60,748 nucleotides of DNA, taken from an uncultured Bacteroidia bacterium. GTDB taxonomy: Bacteria; Bacteroidota; Bacteroidia; Bacteroidales; Prolixibacteraceae. The stretch is from NCBI GenBank assembly GCA_903850335.1, contig CAINLJ010000269.1, positions 1 through 60,748 on the forward strand, read 5' to 3'. Shown here piece after piece: positions 16,687 through 24,973 of this stretch (its first letter is position 1; each line of letters opens with the position of its first letter). The position numbers and the translations under genes were made by a program. Below the pieces are notes generated by a model. It had not been told where the DNA came from. It searched no databases and saw nothing but the letters and a program-made list of their open reading frames with translations.

Positions 16687-18360
16687 ATGAAAAGAAATCT
16701 TATATTACTATCCGCAATTTTTCTTTTCCATTTTACTGCAATTTCGCAGGATAAACCGGCACCTTCGCTTGTAAAGAATAATCAGCCAATACCTAAAGAG
16801 GTTATTAAGGCGACCCGCGAATTCAGGGAAAGATTAATGTCAGATCCCTATCGGCCGGCTTATCATTTCGCCTTTCCGGAGGATAATGGCAGACCGGGAG
16901 ATCCGAACGGAGCCTTCTTTGCAAATGGACGGTATCACCTAATGTATCTTTATAACCGTGAAGGTTACGGATTTTCCTGGGGCCATGTTTCAAGTGCAGA
17001 TCTGTTAAACTGGCGACATCATCCAGATGCAATCATTCCCGGGAATGGTGATGACGGCTGCTTCAGCGGCGGAGCGTTTTTAGATGACGACGGTTCTGCC
17101 GTTCTTTCATATTGGATGCTCTGGGGTGATAAGGGAATTGGGCTTGCAAAAAGCAAGGATCCAAACTTCAATATCTGGGAAAAATCCACAGAAAATCCCA
17201 TAATTAAATCTGCAGAATGGGGCATTACGGACTTGAAAGATTCTTCAGGGAAGGTTTTTCATGTCGGATCAGCCGATCCATCAAACATCTGGAAAAAAGA
17301 CGGCAAATATTATCTGGCAACGGGAAATTTACTTGTACTCCGTAAATATGGTTCCAGGGGTGAAGGACTTCCTGCAAATAATGATAAAGACCTTCCCCAG
17401 CCTGATGATTCGCTGAATTATCAGGGAGACCGGCTCTATTTATTTGCTTCAAACGACCTTAAACACTGGGAATATAAACACGAACTCTATAAGTCGGATC
17501 GTAAATGGACCAGTAAGAATGAGGATGATATGTGTCCCAGCTTCCTTCCCCTGCCTTCAACGCCTGAGGGTGGGAAACCCAGTGGTAAACACCTTCTCCT
17601 ATTCATCAGTCATAATATGGGCTGCCAATATTATGTGGGAACCTATAAAAATGAATATTTCTATCCTGAAAACCACGGCCGTATGACCTGGAAAGACAAT
17701 GCCTATTTTGCTCCTGAGGCTTTGGTTGACGGCAGGGGAAGACAAATCATGTGGAGCTGGATCTTTGATGATCGGCCTGACTCTGTAATAAATTTTCATG
17801 GATGGACCGGTACCTATGGTCTTCCCAGAACATTATGGGTTGGAACAGATGGTACGCTAAGAATGAGGCCTGTAAAAGAAATCGAAAGTCTTCGAATGAA
17901 AGAATCGTATGTATCTGGTATTAAGGTTGCCTCTGGCAGTGTTGTAAAACTTCATGAACCCGGAAAAGAATTAATGGAACTGGAGATTACTTTTCTTCCA
18001 AATAATGCCAACCAATTTGGTGCAAAAGTCGGAGTATCTGAAGATGGCCGCGAAGAAACTATCATTTATTACGATAAGACTGAAAAGAAATTAAAATTCG
18101 ATACGCGGAAATCCGGACTTTCATTTGGACGAAAAATCATTGAAGAAGCACCCTTTGAACTAAGGGATGGCGAGCCATTGGTTTTAAGGATTTTCATTGA
18201 CAAATCTATCATTGAAGTTTTTGCAAACGACCGGCAGGCTATTGGCAGAATGGTTTATCCTACACTGGGAGGGAGAGGATTAAGTCTGTTTTCTGAAGGT
18301 GGAGAAATAATTGCCAGGAGTATCAAATCATGGGAATTGAGTTCTTCTAATCCTTACTAA
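16687..18360 (+). CDS. Secreted GH32-like beta-propeller protein, second paralogue
   Basis: The 557-residue protein is read from ATG 16687, which begins a good signal peptide (MKRNLILLSAIFLFHFTAIS); an in-frame TTG at 16630 would place 19 odd residues before it. The propeller begins near residue 55. The nucleophile motif is GDPNG (D72), the RDP-like motif is ADPSNIW (D197, no Arg), and the acid/base region reads E279-D-D-M-C-P284 with Met instead of Glu before Cys. The C-terminal sandwich contains LRIFIDKSIIEVFANDR, strongly GH32-like. It is clearly paralogous to 14201-15721 but about 50 residues longer, with an extra loop around PANNDKDLPQPDDSLNY. Enzymatic activity on fructosides is plausible but unproven given the altered motifs. 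Confidence 0.8.
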   Translation: MKRNLILLSAIFLFHFTAISQDKPAPSLVKNNQPIPKEVIKATREFRERLMSDPYRPAYHFAFPEDNGRPGDPNGAFFANGRYHLMYLYNREGYGFSWGHVSSADLLNWRHHPDAIIPGNGDDGCFSGGAFLDDDGSAVLSYWMLWGDKGIGLAKSKDPNFNIWEKSTENPIIKSAEWGITDLKDSSGKVFHVGSADPSNIWKKDGKYYLATGNLLVLRKYGSRGEGLPANNDKDLPQPDDSLNYQGDRLYLFASNDLKHWEYKHELYKSDRKWTSKNEDDMCPSFLPLPSTPEGGKPSGKHLLLFISHNMGCQYYVGTYKNEYFYPENHGRMTWKDNAYFAPEALVDGRGRQIMWSWIFDDRPDSVINFHGWTGTYGLPRTLWVGTDGTLRMRPVKEIESLRMKESYVSGIKVASGSVVKLHEPGKELMELEITFLPNNANQFGAKVGVSEDGREETIIYYDKTEKKLKFDTRKSGLSFGRKIIEEAPFELRDGEPLVLRIFIDKSIIEVFANDRQAIGRMVYPTLGGRGLSLFSEGGEIIARSIKSWELSSSNPY

Positions 18361-18390
18361 TTACAAAATGTCAATATAACCCGGTTTAAA

Positions 18391-18540
18391 TCATAACCAA
18401 TTTAGATACCGCAACTAAGTAGTTTTAGAAATTTCGTAATGAATTTACTTACAAAGATATAGAGGCTGCTTAGCTGCCAAATCTTTGTAAAATTATCAGT
18501 AAAGCAGGAAATAAAGCCACGTCGTGGCGAAATCTTTGTA
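18391..18540 (-). repeat. Dispersed hairpin repeat, family B (reverse orientation copy)
   Basis: About 150 bp matching the complement of 37260-37401 and 43754-43895. Recognisable blocks are CCGCAACTAAGTAGTTTTAG, AGGCTGCTTAGCTGCCAAAT, CTTTGTAAAATTATCAGTAA and GCCACGTCGTGGC. The unit contains imperfect inverted repeats and no coding frame. It fills most of the 316-bp gap in front of the GntR gene. Confidence 0.75.
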
Positions 18541-18647
18541 TATTGCCTATTACTTGATAATTATAAGGAATATTTAATTTTAACCGGACACCAATCACAA
18601 GATAAACATCCTATTATCAGGAAAACTCCTTGTTATAAATAAATTTT

Positions 18648-18674
18648 TATATTTGTAGGATGTCTTACATTCTA
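18648..18674 (+). promoter_or_regulatory. -7 promoter element with overlapping GntR-type operator palindrome
   Basis: TATATTTG (18648-18655) is an exact TAnnTTTG -7 element. It is followed without a gap by TAGGATGTCTTACATTCTA (18656-18674), an interrupted palindrome with arms TAGGATGT and ACATTCTA matching at 7 of 8 positions. The GntR gene starts at 18677. A palindrome over the transcription start next to a FadR-subfamily gene is the expected layout of an autorepression site. A similar core (AATGTCTTACATT) occurs at 2625-2637, but inside a coding region. Confidence 0.6.
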
Positions 18675-18676
18675 CT

Positions 18677-19399
18677 ATGTTCAAGAAAATAACCGAATCA
18701 AAATCATTAAGCCAACGGATTGAATCTGAAATAGAAGATGCTATCCGGTCTAAAAAGCTTATTCCGGACGAAAGGCTTCCAACCGAAATTGAGCTCAGTA
18801 AATCTTACGGAGTAAGCCGTAATGCCTTAAGAGAAGCCCTGCGTAGTCTGGATTCAAAGGGTCTTATCCGCATTGAAAAAGGACGAGGCATGTTCGTTAA
18901 TAACTTCTCCATGTCGCAAGCCGTATCCTCTGTGAATATGTTTTTGGAGATGAATGCCTCTAAAGAAAACCTGTTACAGATAATCCGGTTAAGGCAAATG
19001 TTTGAACCTGAAATAGCTGCCAGCGCAAGCCGGAACAGAACAGCTGATGATCTGAATGTATTAAAGGAAGCCATTCAATCGATGGAACAATGCCCTACGG
19101 ACCAGCCTACCCAGGAAGCCTTGGAAGACAATAAATTCCATAAATTAATCGCACAGGCAGCACATAACTTTCCAGTTCTGGTCGTTATGAATCCCGTTTA
19201 CTCCCTGATGCCAAAATTTGTAGACTTCGTTTACGGAAAGACCGAAAACCGAAGGGAAAATACCTTAAAATATCATTGGATGATCTTCGATGCTATTGAA
19301 GCCGGAAACGAGATCAAGGTACGGGAAATTATGAAAGAACATTTATCCTTTACGGAACAAACTTTTCTGAATTCATATAAAAACAAGACTGGCAATTAA
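18677..19399 (+). CDS. FadR-subfamily GntR transcriptional regulator
   Basis: The 240-residue protein has a GntR winged helix at the N-terminus (residues about 10-75) with the motif RLPTEIELSKSYGVSRNALR followed by EALRSLDSKGLIRIEKGRG, and a helical FCD-type effector domain behind it (about 95-225: LRQMFEPEIAASASRNRT, DNKFHKLIAQAAHNFPVLV). FCD domains bind small organic acids or sugar derivatives, often with a metal. It lies between two blocks of carbohydrate genes and is the only transcription factor in the 2-42 kb cluster, so it is the natural candidate for the substrate-responsive repressor of the downstream genes at 19.4-24.6 kb. A probable operator overlaps its own promoter. The effector is unknown, though an acidic sugar would fit the family and the nearby dehydrogenases. 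Confidence 0.9.
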   Translation: MFKKITESKSLSQRIESEIEDAIRSKKLIPDERLPTEIELSKSYGVSRNALREALRSLDSKGLIRIEKGRGMFVNNFSMSQAVSSVNMFLEMNASKENLLQIIRLRQMFEPEIAASASRNRTADDLNVLKEAIQSMEQCPTDQPTQEALEDNKFHKLIAQAAHNFPVLVVMNPVYSLMPKFVDFVYGKTENRRENTLKYHWMIFDAIEAGNEIKVREIMKEHLSFTEQTFLNSYKNKTGN

Positions 19400-19451
19400 T
19401 TCGACTAAATAATTGCCAAGCGTTAATTAACTATTGATAAATGCTGACACC

Positions 19452-21059
19452 ATGAAATTATTTTTAGCGTTAATTTTAATTTATACGGGAATAGTCCCGG
19501 TTTTAGAAGCAAAAGACATTGTAAAAGGTCAGATTCTCAAGATTTCTCTTCAAAAAAGGATTCCTTCTGATTCAGTAAAAGGAGCCACAGTAATTGTTAA
19601 TGAGATCCAGGAATGGAATCCTCAGGAAACAGCTATCATAATCTGCGACATGTGGAACCAGCATTGGTGCAAGGGAGCTACAGAAAGAGTGTCAGAGATG
19701 GCACCTTTCATGAATAATGTTCTTACAATTGCAAGAAATAAAGGGTTACTTATTGTTCACGCTCCGAGTGACTGTATCAAATACTACAAGGATCATCCTG
19801 CCAGAAAAACAACTCAGAAATTTAGGAGTAACAAGGCTGAGAAGATTGTTTGCGAAGAAAAGTTACCATCTGAGAAGGATGCTGTCTGGCCAATTGACCA
19901 AACGAATGGAGGCTGTGATTGCTTCCCTGCGTGCAAGGAAGGAGGTCCCTGGACTCATGAAATTGACGCCTTAAAAATCCTGGATACAGATGCCATTAGC
20001 GATTCAGGTGTCGAGATTGCCGGATTATTTGATCAGAAAAAAATTAAAAATGTAATCCTGATGGGTGTTCATACAAACATGTGTGTGATTGGGCGCTCAT
20101 TTGGGCTTCGTAACATGGTTCGCCTGGGAAAAAATGTGGTTCTGATGAGAGACCTTACAGATACAATGTATGACTCAAAACAATGGCCAAAAGTTTCCCA
20201 TTTTACAGGTAATAGTCTGATTGATGAGTATATTGAAAAGTATGTTTGTCCTACGATGGTTTCAACGGATTTTACTGGCGAAAAACAGTTCAGGTTCAAA
20301 GGCGACACTCGTCCGGTAATAGCCTTCGTAACAGCAGAAAATGAATACCACACCAATCAGCGTTTCCCTGAATTTGCCCATGAATTATTACTGTCTAAGA
20401 ATTTAAACTGTGAATTTGCTATTGGAAAACCTGTTAGTGAAGGACCAGCAGTCCATAACATAGAGAACCTTCAAATATTAAAAGATGCAGACCTGGTTAT
20501 TACATGCATCCGACGACGTGCACTGGAACCGGAAAAGATGAAGATTATAAAAGATTATATGAGTTCGGGTAAACCATTGCTTGGAATTCGGACAACCAGT
20601 CATGCCTTTGATGCAAAGGGAAATGTTTCAAGATCGGGCGGAGGTGTAGTCTCATCCAATGTACCCGTATCTGATCAATTGGCTCAATGGCCCGAGTTTG
20701 ATAAAGAAGTTTTAGGTGGTAATTACCAGGGGCATTATGGTCATCTTAAGAAGGGAACAGATGTTTCAATAGTCTCTGGAATGGAGAATCATCCGGTTCT
20801 AAAAGGGGTAAATTCTGAAGGGTTCGTGAGTCCGGGATGGTTGTATATAAACCGGCCCCTAAGCTCACCGAATCTTCAGGTACTACTAACAGGTTCTATT
20901 CCCGGTCAGCCTGTTCAACCTGTATTATGGATCAATAATCGTAAACAAGGGAAGGTCATTTATACATCATTAGGACACTGGGACGACTGGCAAATAGAAA
21001 GTTTCAGAAATATAATGATGAATAGTATTGATTATTTGCTTCATCCCGTAAAGGACTGA
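19452..21059 (+). CDS. Secreted isochorismatase-like hydrolase fused to a ThuA-like domain
   Basis: The 535-residue protein is read from ATG 19452, which gives a signal peptide (MKLFLALILIYTGIVPVLEA); an ATG at 19434 would add six polar residues. The N-terminal half is an isochorismatase/cysteine-hydrolase fold: D66 in IIICDMWNQHWC and the nucleophile Cys C211 in GVHTNMCVIG. From about residue 285 a ThuA-like (class I glutamine amidotransferase-like) domain follows: PVIAFVTAENEYHTNQRFPE, ADLVITCIRRRALEP, LGIRTTSHAFDA and GKVIYTSLGHWDDW. The partnership of an amide- or ester-cleaving domain with a ThuA-like domain is unusual and both seem to be exported. No substrate can be deduced. The next gene starts 2 bp after the stop, so the two are transcribed together. 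Confidence 0.85.
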   Translation: MKLFLALILIYTGIVPVLEAKDIVKGQILKISLQKRIPSDSVKGATVIVNEIQEWNPQETAIIICDMWNQHWCKGATERVSEMAPFMNNVLTIARNKGLLIVHAPSDCIKYYKDHPARKTTQKFRSNKAEKIVCEEKLPSEKDAVWPIDQTNGGCDCFPACKEGGPWTHEIDALKILDTDAISDSGVEIAGLFDQKKIKNVILMGVHTNMCVIGRSFGLRNMVRLGKNVVLMRDLTDTMYDSKQWPKVSHFTGNSLIDEYIEKYVCPTMVSTDFTGEKQFRFKGDTRPVIAFVTAENEYHTNQRFPEFAHELLLSKNLNCEFAIGKPVSEGPAVHNIENLQILKDADLVITCIRRRALEPEKMKIIKDYMSSGKPLLGIRTTSHAFDAKGNVSRSGGGVVSSNVPVSDQLAQWPEFDKEVLGGNYQGHYGHLKKGTDVSIVSGMENHPVLKGVNSEGFVSPGWLYINRPLSSPNLQVLLTGSIPGQPVQPVLWINNRKQGKVIYTSLGHWDDWQIESFRNIMMNSIDYLLHPVKD

Positions 21060-21061
21060 CA

Positions 21062-23260
21062 ATGAAAAGTGGCTTTTTTACAGTAATGCTTCATATAAGT
21101 CTGCTCTTATTATTTGTATTTCAGGGAGTAGGCTCTGAAAAAAGAAGTATTATCACGCTCAGCTGTTCAAAAGAAAATGACCTCTACCAATCCCTGATCA
21201 AGTCTAAAATAAAATGTGAAAGGTATGATACCCCGGAAGAAGCGATAAACTATGCGGCTATAAATTCCGGAGTCATGATCCTGGCAGAAGGGTACCCTGA
21301 AAAACCTACCTTTGTTGACCTTGCACTGCTTTCTAAGGCAAAAGAAAAAAACCTTAAAATCTACATTGAATTTCCTTCTTCACTGGCTGGTCTGAAAATT
21401 GGTAAACCACGTATTGCTTCCTTGGAGCGGGTAGTAGTTTCTTCTGATTCTTTGAGGGGTTTAAGAAAAATGCAGATCCTGGCTTTTCACGACTGCCATT
21501 ACACCACTGTAATTTCGGAAAATCCACTATTAGTTGTCAGTAAAGTAGCAGGTTTCGATATGGCTGTGTATGGTTTAAATAAAGATTCAACTTTCAGTGC
21601 TATCTTGTTTGAGCTTCCACAGGATCGAATCATGGTTTCGACAACCAAATTGAGTCAGTTCATTAAAGCACGCTACGCTCCGGCAAAGGGGATGCAGGTT
21701 ATCTGGAGTTACCTCATAAGATGGATTGGCAATGATAGCACCAAAACACCCTTACTTGTTTGGAATCCTGCTGTACACCCAACCTATCCGGCATCTGAGA
21801 AACTCAAGCCCGAAGCTGGCAGACTCGCAATTCAACGTGGTATAGACTGGCATATAAAATCAAAAATGGTGCTTAATGAACAAGGGTGGGAAGAGTACAA
21901 AAAACTTTGGAACCTAAACGATTCCAATATGCATACGACAGTTAAAGCCATAAATAATGCAGCACCTCAACCAAAAGCCGGGCCAGGGGATGGTAGTTAT
22001 GGTGTCCTTGAAGGTATCGCCTCAAACATCCTTCCCGACGGCAGTCAGCCCACCCGATGGTGGCTTCGCAGTGACTCGAATGGCGAAAGCTCGTTGTCAT
22101 TTGCTCTTAGGTGGAAGATGGATGGAGATACTAAAAGCAAACAAATTGCACAAAATCTTCTCGACTGGCTTTATTTCAAATCCGGTTTATTTCAAAATGA
22201 CCCGGATAAATCTAATTACGGTTTGCTTTTATGGGCACCCGGCCAGGCACAGGCATTATATCAGGATAACGATATAAAGGCAATTCTGGGATGTATGGGA
22301 ACATCAGCAATCCTTGGCACAAATAAATGGGATGAAGTGCTTGTAAAAGACATTCTGGGAAATTTCAGGACTACGGGGATTAACGGATTCAGGGGAGGGA
22401 GGATTGAAAATCCGGACTTGTTGCGTCTGGGCTGGCAAAAATACTGGAATGCGCCTACAATACTTTATCAGCCCCACTATGAAGCGTGGACCTGGGCTTC
22501 ATACCTTTGGCTTTACGATAAAACAAAATGGGAACCACTTCTGGAGCGAACAAGGATGGCTATCACAATGATGATGAAAGCCTACCCCAATAATTGGAGA
22601 TGGACAAACGGTATTCAGCAGGAACGCGGAAGAATGCTTCTACCATTGTCCTGGCTTATCAGGGTTGATGACCGTCCCGAATACCGTGCCTGGCTAAAAA
22701 CTATTGCCTCGGATATTGAAAGATGCCAGGATAATTCAGGAGCAATCCGTGAGGAACTTGGAGTCTTGGATCACGGAGATATGGCACCTTGCACCTCGAA
22801 TGAACAGTATGGATCCGGAGAGGCACCTCTCATTCAGGAGAATGGCGATTGTGTTTCCGATTTGCTTTATACCTGTAATTTCACCTCGTTAGGTCTGCAT
22901 GAGGCATATGCTGCGACTGGGGATGAGCAATACAAAAGAATGGGAGACAAATTGTCAGAATTTCTGATCAGAATCCAGGTTAAGAGTGAGAAACACAGCG
23001 AAGTTGACGGAGGTTGGTTCCGTGCGTTCGATTACAGGCAATGGGAATACTGGGGATCCAATGCAGATTCCGGATGGGGTGCATGGTCTATCGAAACCGG
23101 CTGGACTCAGGCATGGATACCTACTGTCTTGGCAATGAGGGAACTCAGGATTAATCTTTGGGATCTTACAAAAACGAGCAAAGCAGGATCAGGATTTGAA
23201 ACAATCCGTAAACAAATGATCCCTGATGAGCTAATCAAAAACATGAAATATGTTAAATGA
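21062..23260 (+). CDS. Secreted two-part protein: amidotransferase-like N-part and toroid glycosidase-like C-part
   Basis: The 732-residue protein has a signal peptide (residues 1-25). Residues about 28-260 look like an alpha/beta domain with GATase/ThuA-like rhythm (SIITLSCSKENDLYQSLIKS, SGVMILAEGYPE, AKGMQVIWSYLIRWIG). Residues about 300-700 read like an (alpha/alpha)6 toroid: PTRWWLRSDSNGESSLSFAL, NYGLLLWAPGQAQALYQDND, YEAWTWASYLWLYDKT, ENGDCVSDLLYTCNFTSLGL and WGAWSIETGWTQAWIPTVLA. I do not recognise the family. The close linkage with the isochorismatase-ThuA protein suggests they act on the same compound, perhaps a modified sugar or glycoconjugate. The whole could be a new hydrolase or lyase architecture, or a sensor-like protein. 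Confidence 0.65.
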   Translation: MKSGFFTVMLHISLLLLFVFQGVGSEKRSIITLSCSKENDLYQSLIKSKIKCERYDTPEEAINYAAINSGVMILAEGYPEKPTFVDLALLSKAKEKNLKIYIEFPSSLAGLKIGKPRIASLERVVVSSDSLRGLRKMQILAFHDCHYTTVISENPLLVVSKVAGFDMAVYGLNKDSTFSAILFELPQDRIMVSTTKLSQFIKARYAPAKGMQVIWSYLIRWIGNDSTKTPLLVWNPAVHPTYPASEKLKPEAGRLAIQRGIDWHIKSKMVLNEQGWEEYKKLWNLNDSNMHTTVKAINNAAPQPKAGPGDGSYGVLEGIASNILPDGSQPTRWWLRSDSNGESSLSFALRWKMDGDTKSKQIAQNLLDWLYFKSGLFQNDPDKSNYGLLLWAPGQAQALYQDNDIKAILGCMGTSAILGTNKWDEVLVKDILGNFRTTGINGFRGGRIENPDLLRLGWQKYWNAPTILYQPHYEAWTWASYLWLYDKTKWEPLLERTRMAITMMMKAYPNNWRWTNGIQQERGRMLLPLSWLIRVDDRPEYRAWLKTIASDIERCQDNSGAIREELGVLDHGDMAPCTSNEQYGSGEAPLIQENGDCVSDLLYTCNFTSLGLHEAYAATGDEQYKRMGDKLSEFLIRIQVKSEKHSEVDGGWFRAFDYRQWEYWGSNADSGWGAWSIETGWTQAWIPTVLAMRELRINLWDLTKTSKAGSGFETIRKQMIPDELIKNMKYVK

Positions 23261-23287
23261 ACGAATAACAACCAATACTTTATACTT

Positions 23288-24649
23288 ATGGAAAGAAGGA
23301 ACTTCATAGAAAAAGCGGGATTTGGAATCACCGGAATATCACTTGGAATAACACCTGTTCTTTTCGCCTCAGGTGTAAAAGGGGCAAATGATAAAATTGT
23401 TCTTGCGTTGATAGGTGCCGGAGGACGTGGAACAGGGGCAATTATAAATTGCTGCAAGGTAAATGCTAACGTTGTGATTAAGACTGTTTGTGATGTCAAT
23501 GATATCAAGGCAGGAAAGGCCATACAGGCGATCGAAAAGGAACTTGGCTACACACCAAAGCATTCGCGCAATATGAAGGAGGTTTATGATGACAAGGATA
23601 TTGATGCGGTCTGGATCGCAACACCTGAGCACTGGCATGCTCTGGCTACAATATGGGCATGTCAGGCCGGCAAAGATGTTTATGTCGAAAAGAATCCTAC
23701 AATTAACATCCGGGAAGGGCAAAAGATGATTGAGGCTTCTCAAAAATATAAACGTATTGTTCAGGTTGGATTCCAGAACAGGAGTGCTCCCTATGGATTC
23801 TCGGCACGTGAATATATCAAAAGCGGTAAGCTTGGTCAGATCGTCCATGTAAAATCCTATAATATGCTAGGTGGATCCAAATGGATGGCTAGGCCAGATG
23901 CACAAATTCCTTCAGGGCTCGATTGGGACCAATGGTTGGGCCCTGCGCCATATGTTCCTTATAATCCAGGTATCCATGATATGCAGGAACGTGGCGGGTG
24001 GGGCAATTTCTGGGCTTACTCAGGTGGTCACATGGCTGATGATGCCAGTCATGTATTGGATTTAGCCCGAATGGTACTTGATGACCCGGGACATCCGAAA
24101 TCTATTTATGGCTGGGGCGGTAACAATGCTTGGAATTCCAATCGCGAAGTTCCGGAAATTCAATCAGTCACCTATGATTTTGAAAAGTTTGCGCTCACTT
24201 GCGTAAGTGGGAACGCCACAAACTACATGAAAAAGACACCCGTGAACATCAGGATGGATCCTACCCTTTTCCCTGACTGGAGGACAAACGCTACCAGAAC
24301 GGAGATTTATGGAACCGAAGGGTTAATGTATCTTGGGCGTCATGGTGGTGGCTGGCAGGTTAAGGGTGAAGATTCAATACTTATTGCCCAGGGTGGTGGT
24401 ATCTTCCCGGATAAGGATCACCAATTAGATTTTATCGAATCTCTACGAACAGGTAAAAAACCCAATGGCTCTGTTGAACAGGCACATTTGAGTGCATCAT
24501 TAATTCACCTTGGAAATATCGCCTATCGTGTTGGGAATAAACAACTACGGTTCGATCCGGAAAAGGAACGTTTTATCGGGAATGATGAAGCGAATAAATT
24601 GCTAAGCACGACGTATCGGGAGGGATATAAAATACCTGAGGAGATATAA
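23288..24649 (+). CDS. Gfo/Idh/MocA-family oxidoreductase with Tat-like leader
   Basis: The 453-residue protein begins MERRNFIEKAGFGITGISLG, a leader with twin arginines (R3-R4) and a hydrophobic stretch typical of exported Gfo/Idh/MocA proteins of this phylum. The Rossmann motif is LALIGAGGRGTGA near residue 40. The usual EKP lysine motif reads YVEKNPT. A C-terminal alpha/beta substrate domain follows, with the HMADDASHVLDLARMVLDDPG segment common in this group. It would bind NAD tightly and carry out redox chemistry on a sugar, or act as an NAD-dependent glycosidase in the manner of GH109. The gene follows the toroid protein by 27 bp and ends the presumed GntR-linked block. Confidence 0.9.
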   Translation: MERRNFIEKAGFGITGISLGITPVLFASGVKGANDKIVLALIGAGGRGTGAIINCCKVNANVVIKTVCDVNDIKAGKAIQAIEKELGYTPKHSRNMKEVYDDKDIDAVWIATPEHWHALATIWACQAGKDVYVEKNPTINIREGQKMIEASQKYKRIVQVGFQNRSAPYGFSAREYIKSGKLGQIVHVKSYNMLGGSKWMARPDAQIPSGLDWDQWLGPAPYVPYNPGIHDMQERGGWGNFWAYSGGHMADDASHVLDLARMVLDDPGHPKSIYGWGGNNAWNSNREVPEIQSVTYDFEKFALTCVSGNATNYMKKTPVNIRMDPTLFPDWRTNATRTEIYGTEGLMYLGRHGGGWQVKGEDSILIAQGGGIFPDKDHQLDFIESLRTGKKPNGSVEQAHLSASLIHLGNIAYRVGNKQLRFDPEKERFIGNDEANKLLSTTYREGYKIPEEI

Positions 24650-24663
24650 AAGTGGCAGTGACC

Positions 24664-24929
24664 GGGTGACCAGGTTCAGGAATTGAAAGTCAATGAAATA
24701 TAAAAGTGGTAGTGACCGGGTGACAAGGTTCAGGAACTGAAAGTCAACCGGTCACTGCAGCGAAAATCTACACGGGTGACAAGGTTCAGGAATTGAAAGT
24801 CAACCGGTCACTGCAGCGAAAATATAAGGGTGACCAGGTTCAGGAATTGAAAGTCAATGAAATATAAAAGTGGTAGTGACCGGGTGACAAGGTTCAGGAA
24901 CTGAAAGTCAACCGGTCACTGGAACGAAG
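24664..24929. repeat. Five-unit tandem repeat with nested hairpins
   Basis: Five units start at 24664, 24718, 24774, 24828 and 24882 (periods 54-56 bp). Each carries GGGTGACMAGGTTCAGGA and GAAAGTCA. Two kinds of tail alternate: one ends in AAAAGTGGTAGTGACC, the other contains CCGGTCACTG and GCGAAAAT. AGTGACCGG (24711-24719 and 24875-24883) pairs perfectly with CCGGTCACT (24748-24756 and 24912-24920), giving 9-bp stems with 28-base loops. It fills the gap between the oxidoreductase and the aldo/keto reductase gene. There are no unique spacers, so it is not a CRISPR array. Confidence 0.9.
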
Positions 24930-24973
24930 ATTATAATTAACACATTTATAAACAAATAACCCGGAATCTTTAA

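Noticed and set aside
24664-24929. Possible CRISPR array
   Set aside because: Units are contiguous 54-56 bp repeats with shared tails and no unique spacers; no cas genes are present.
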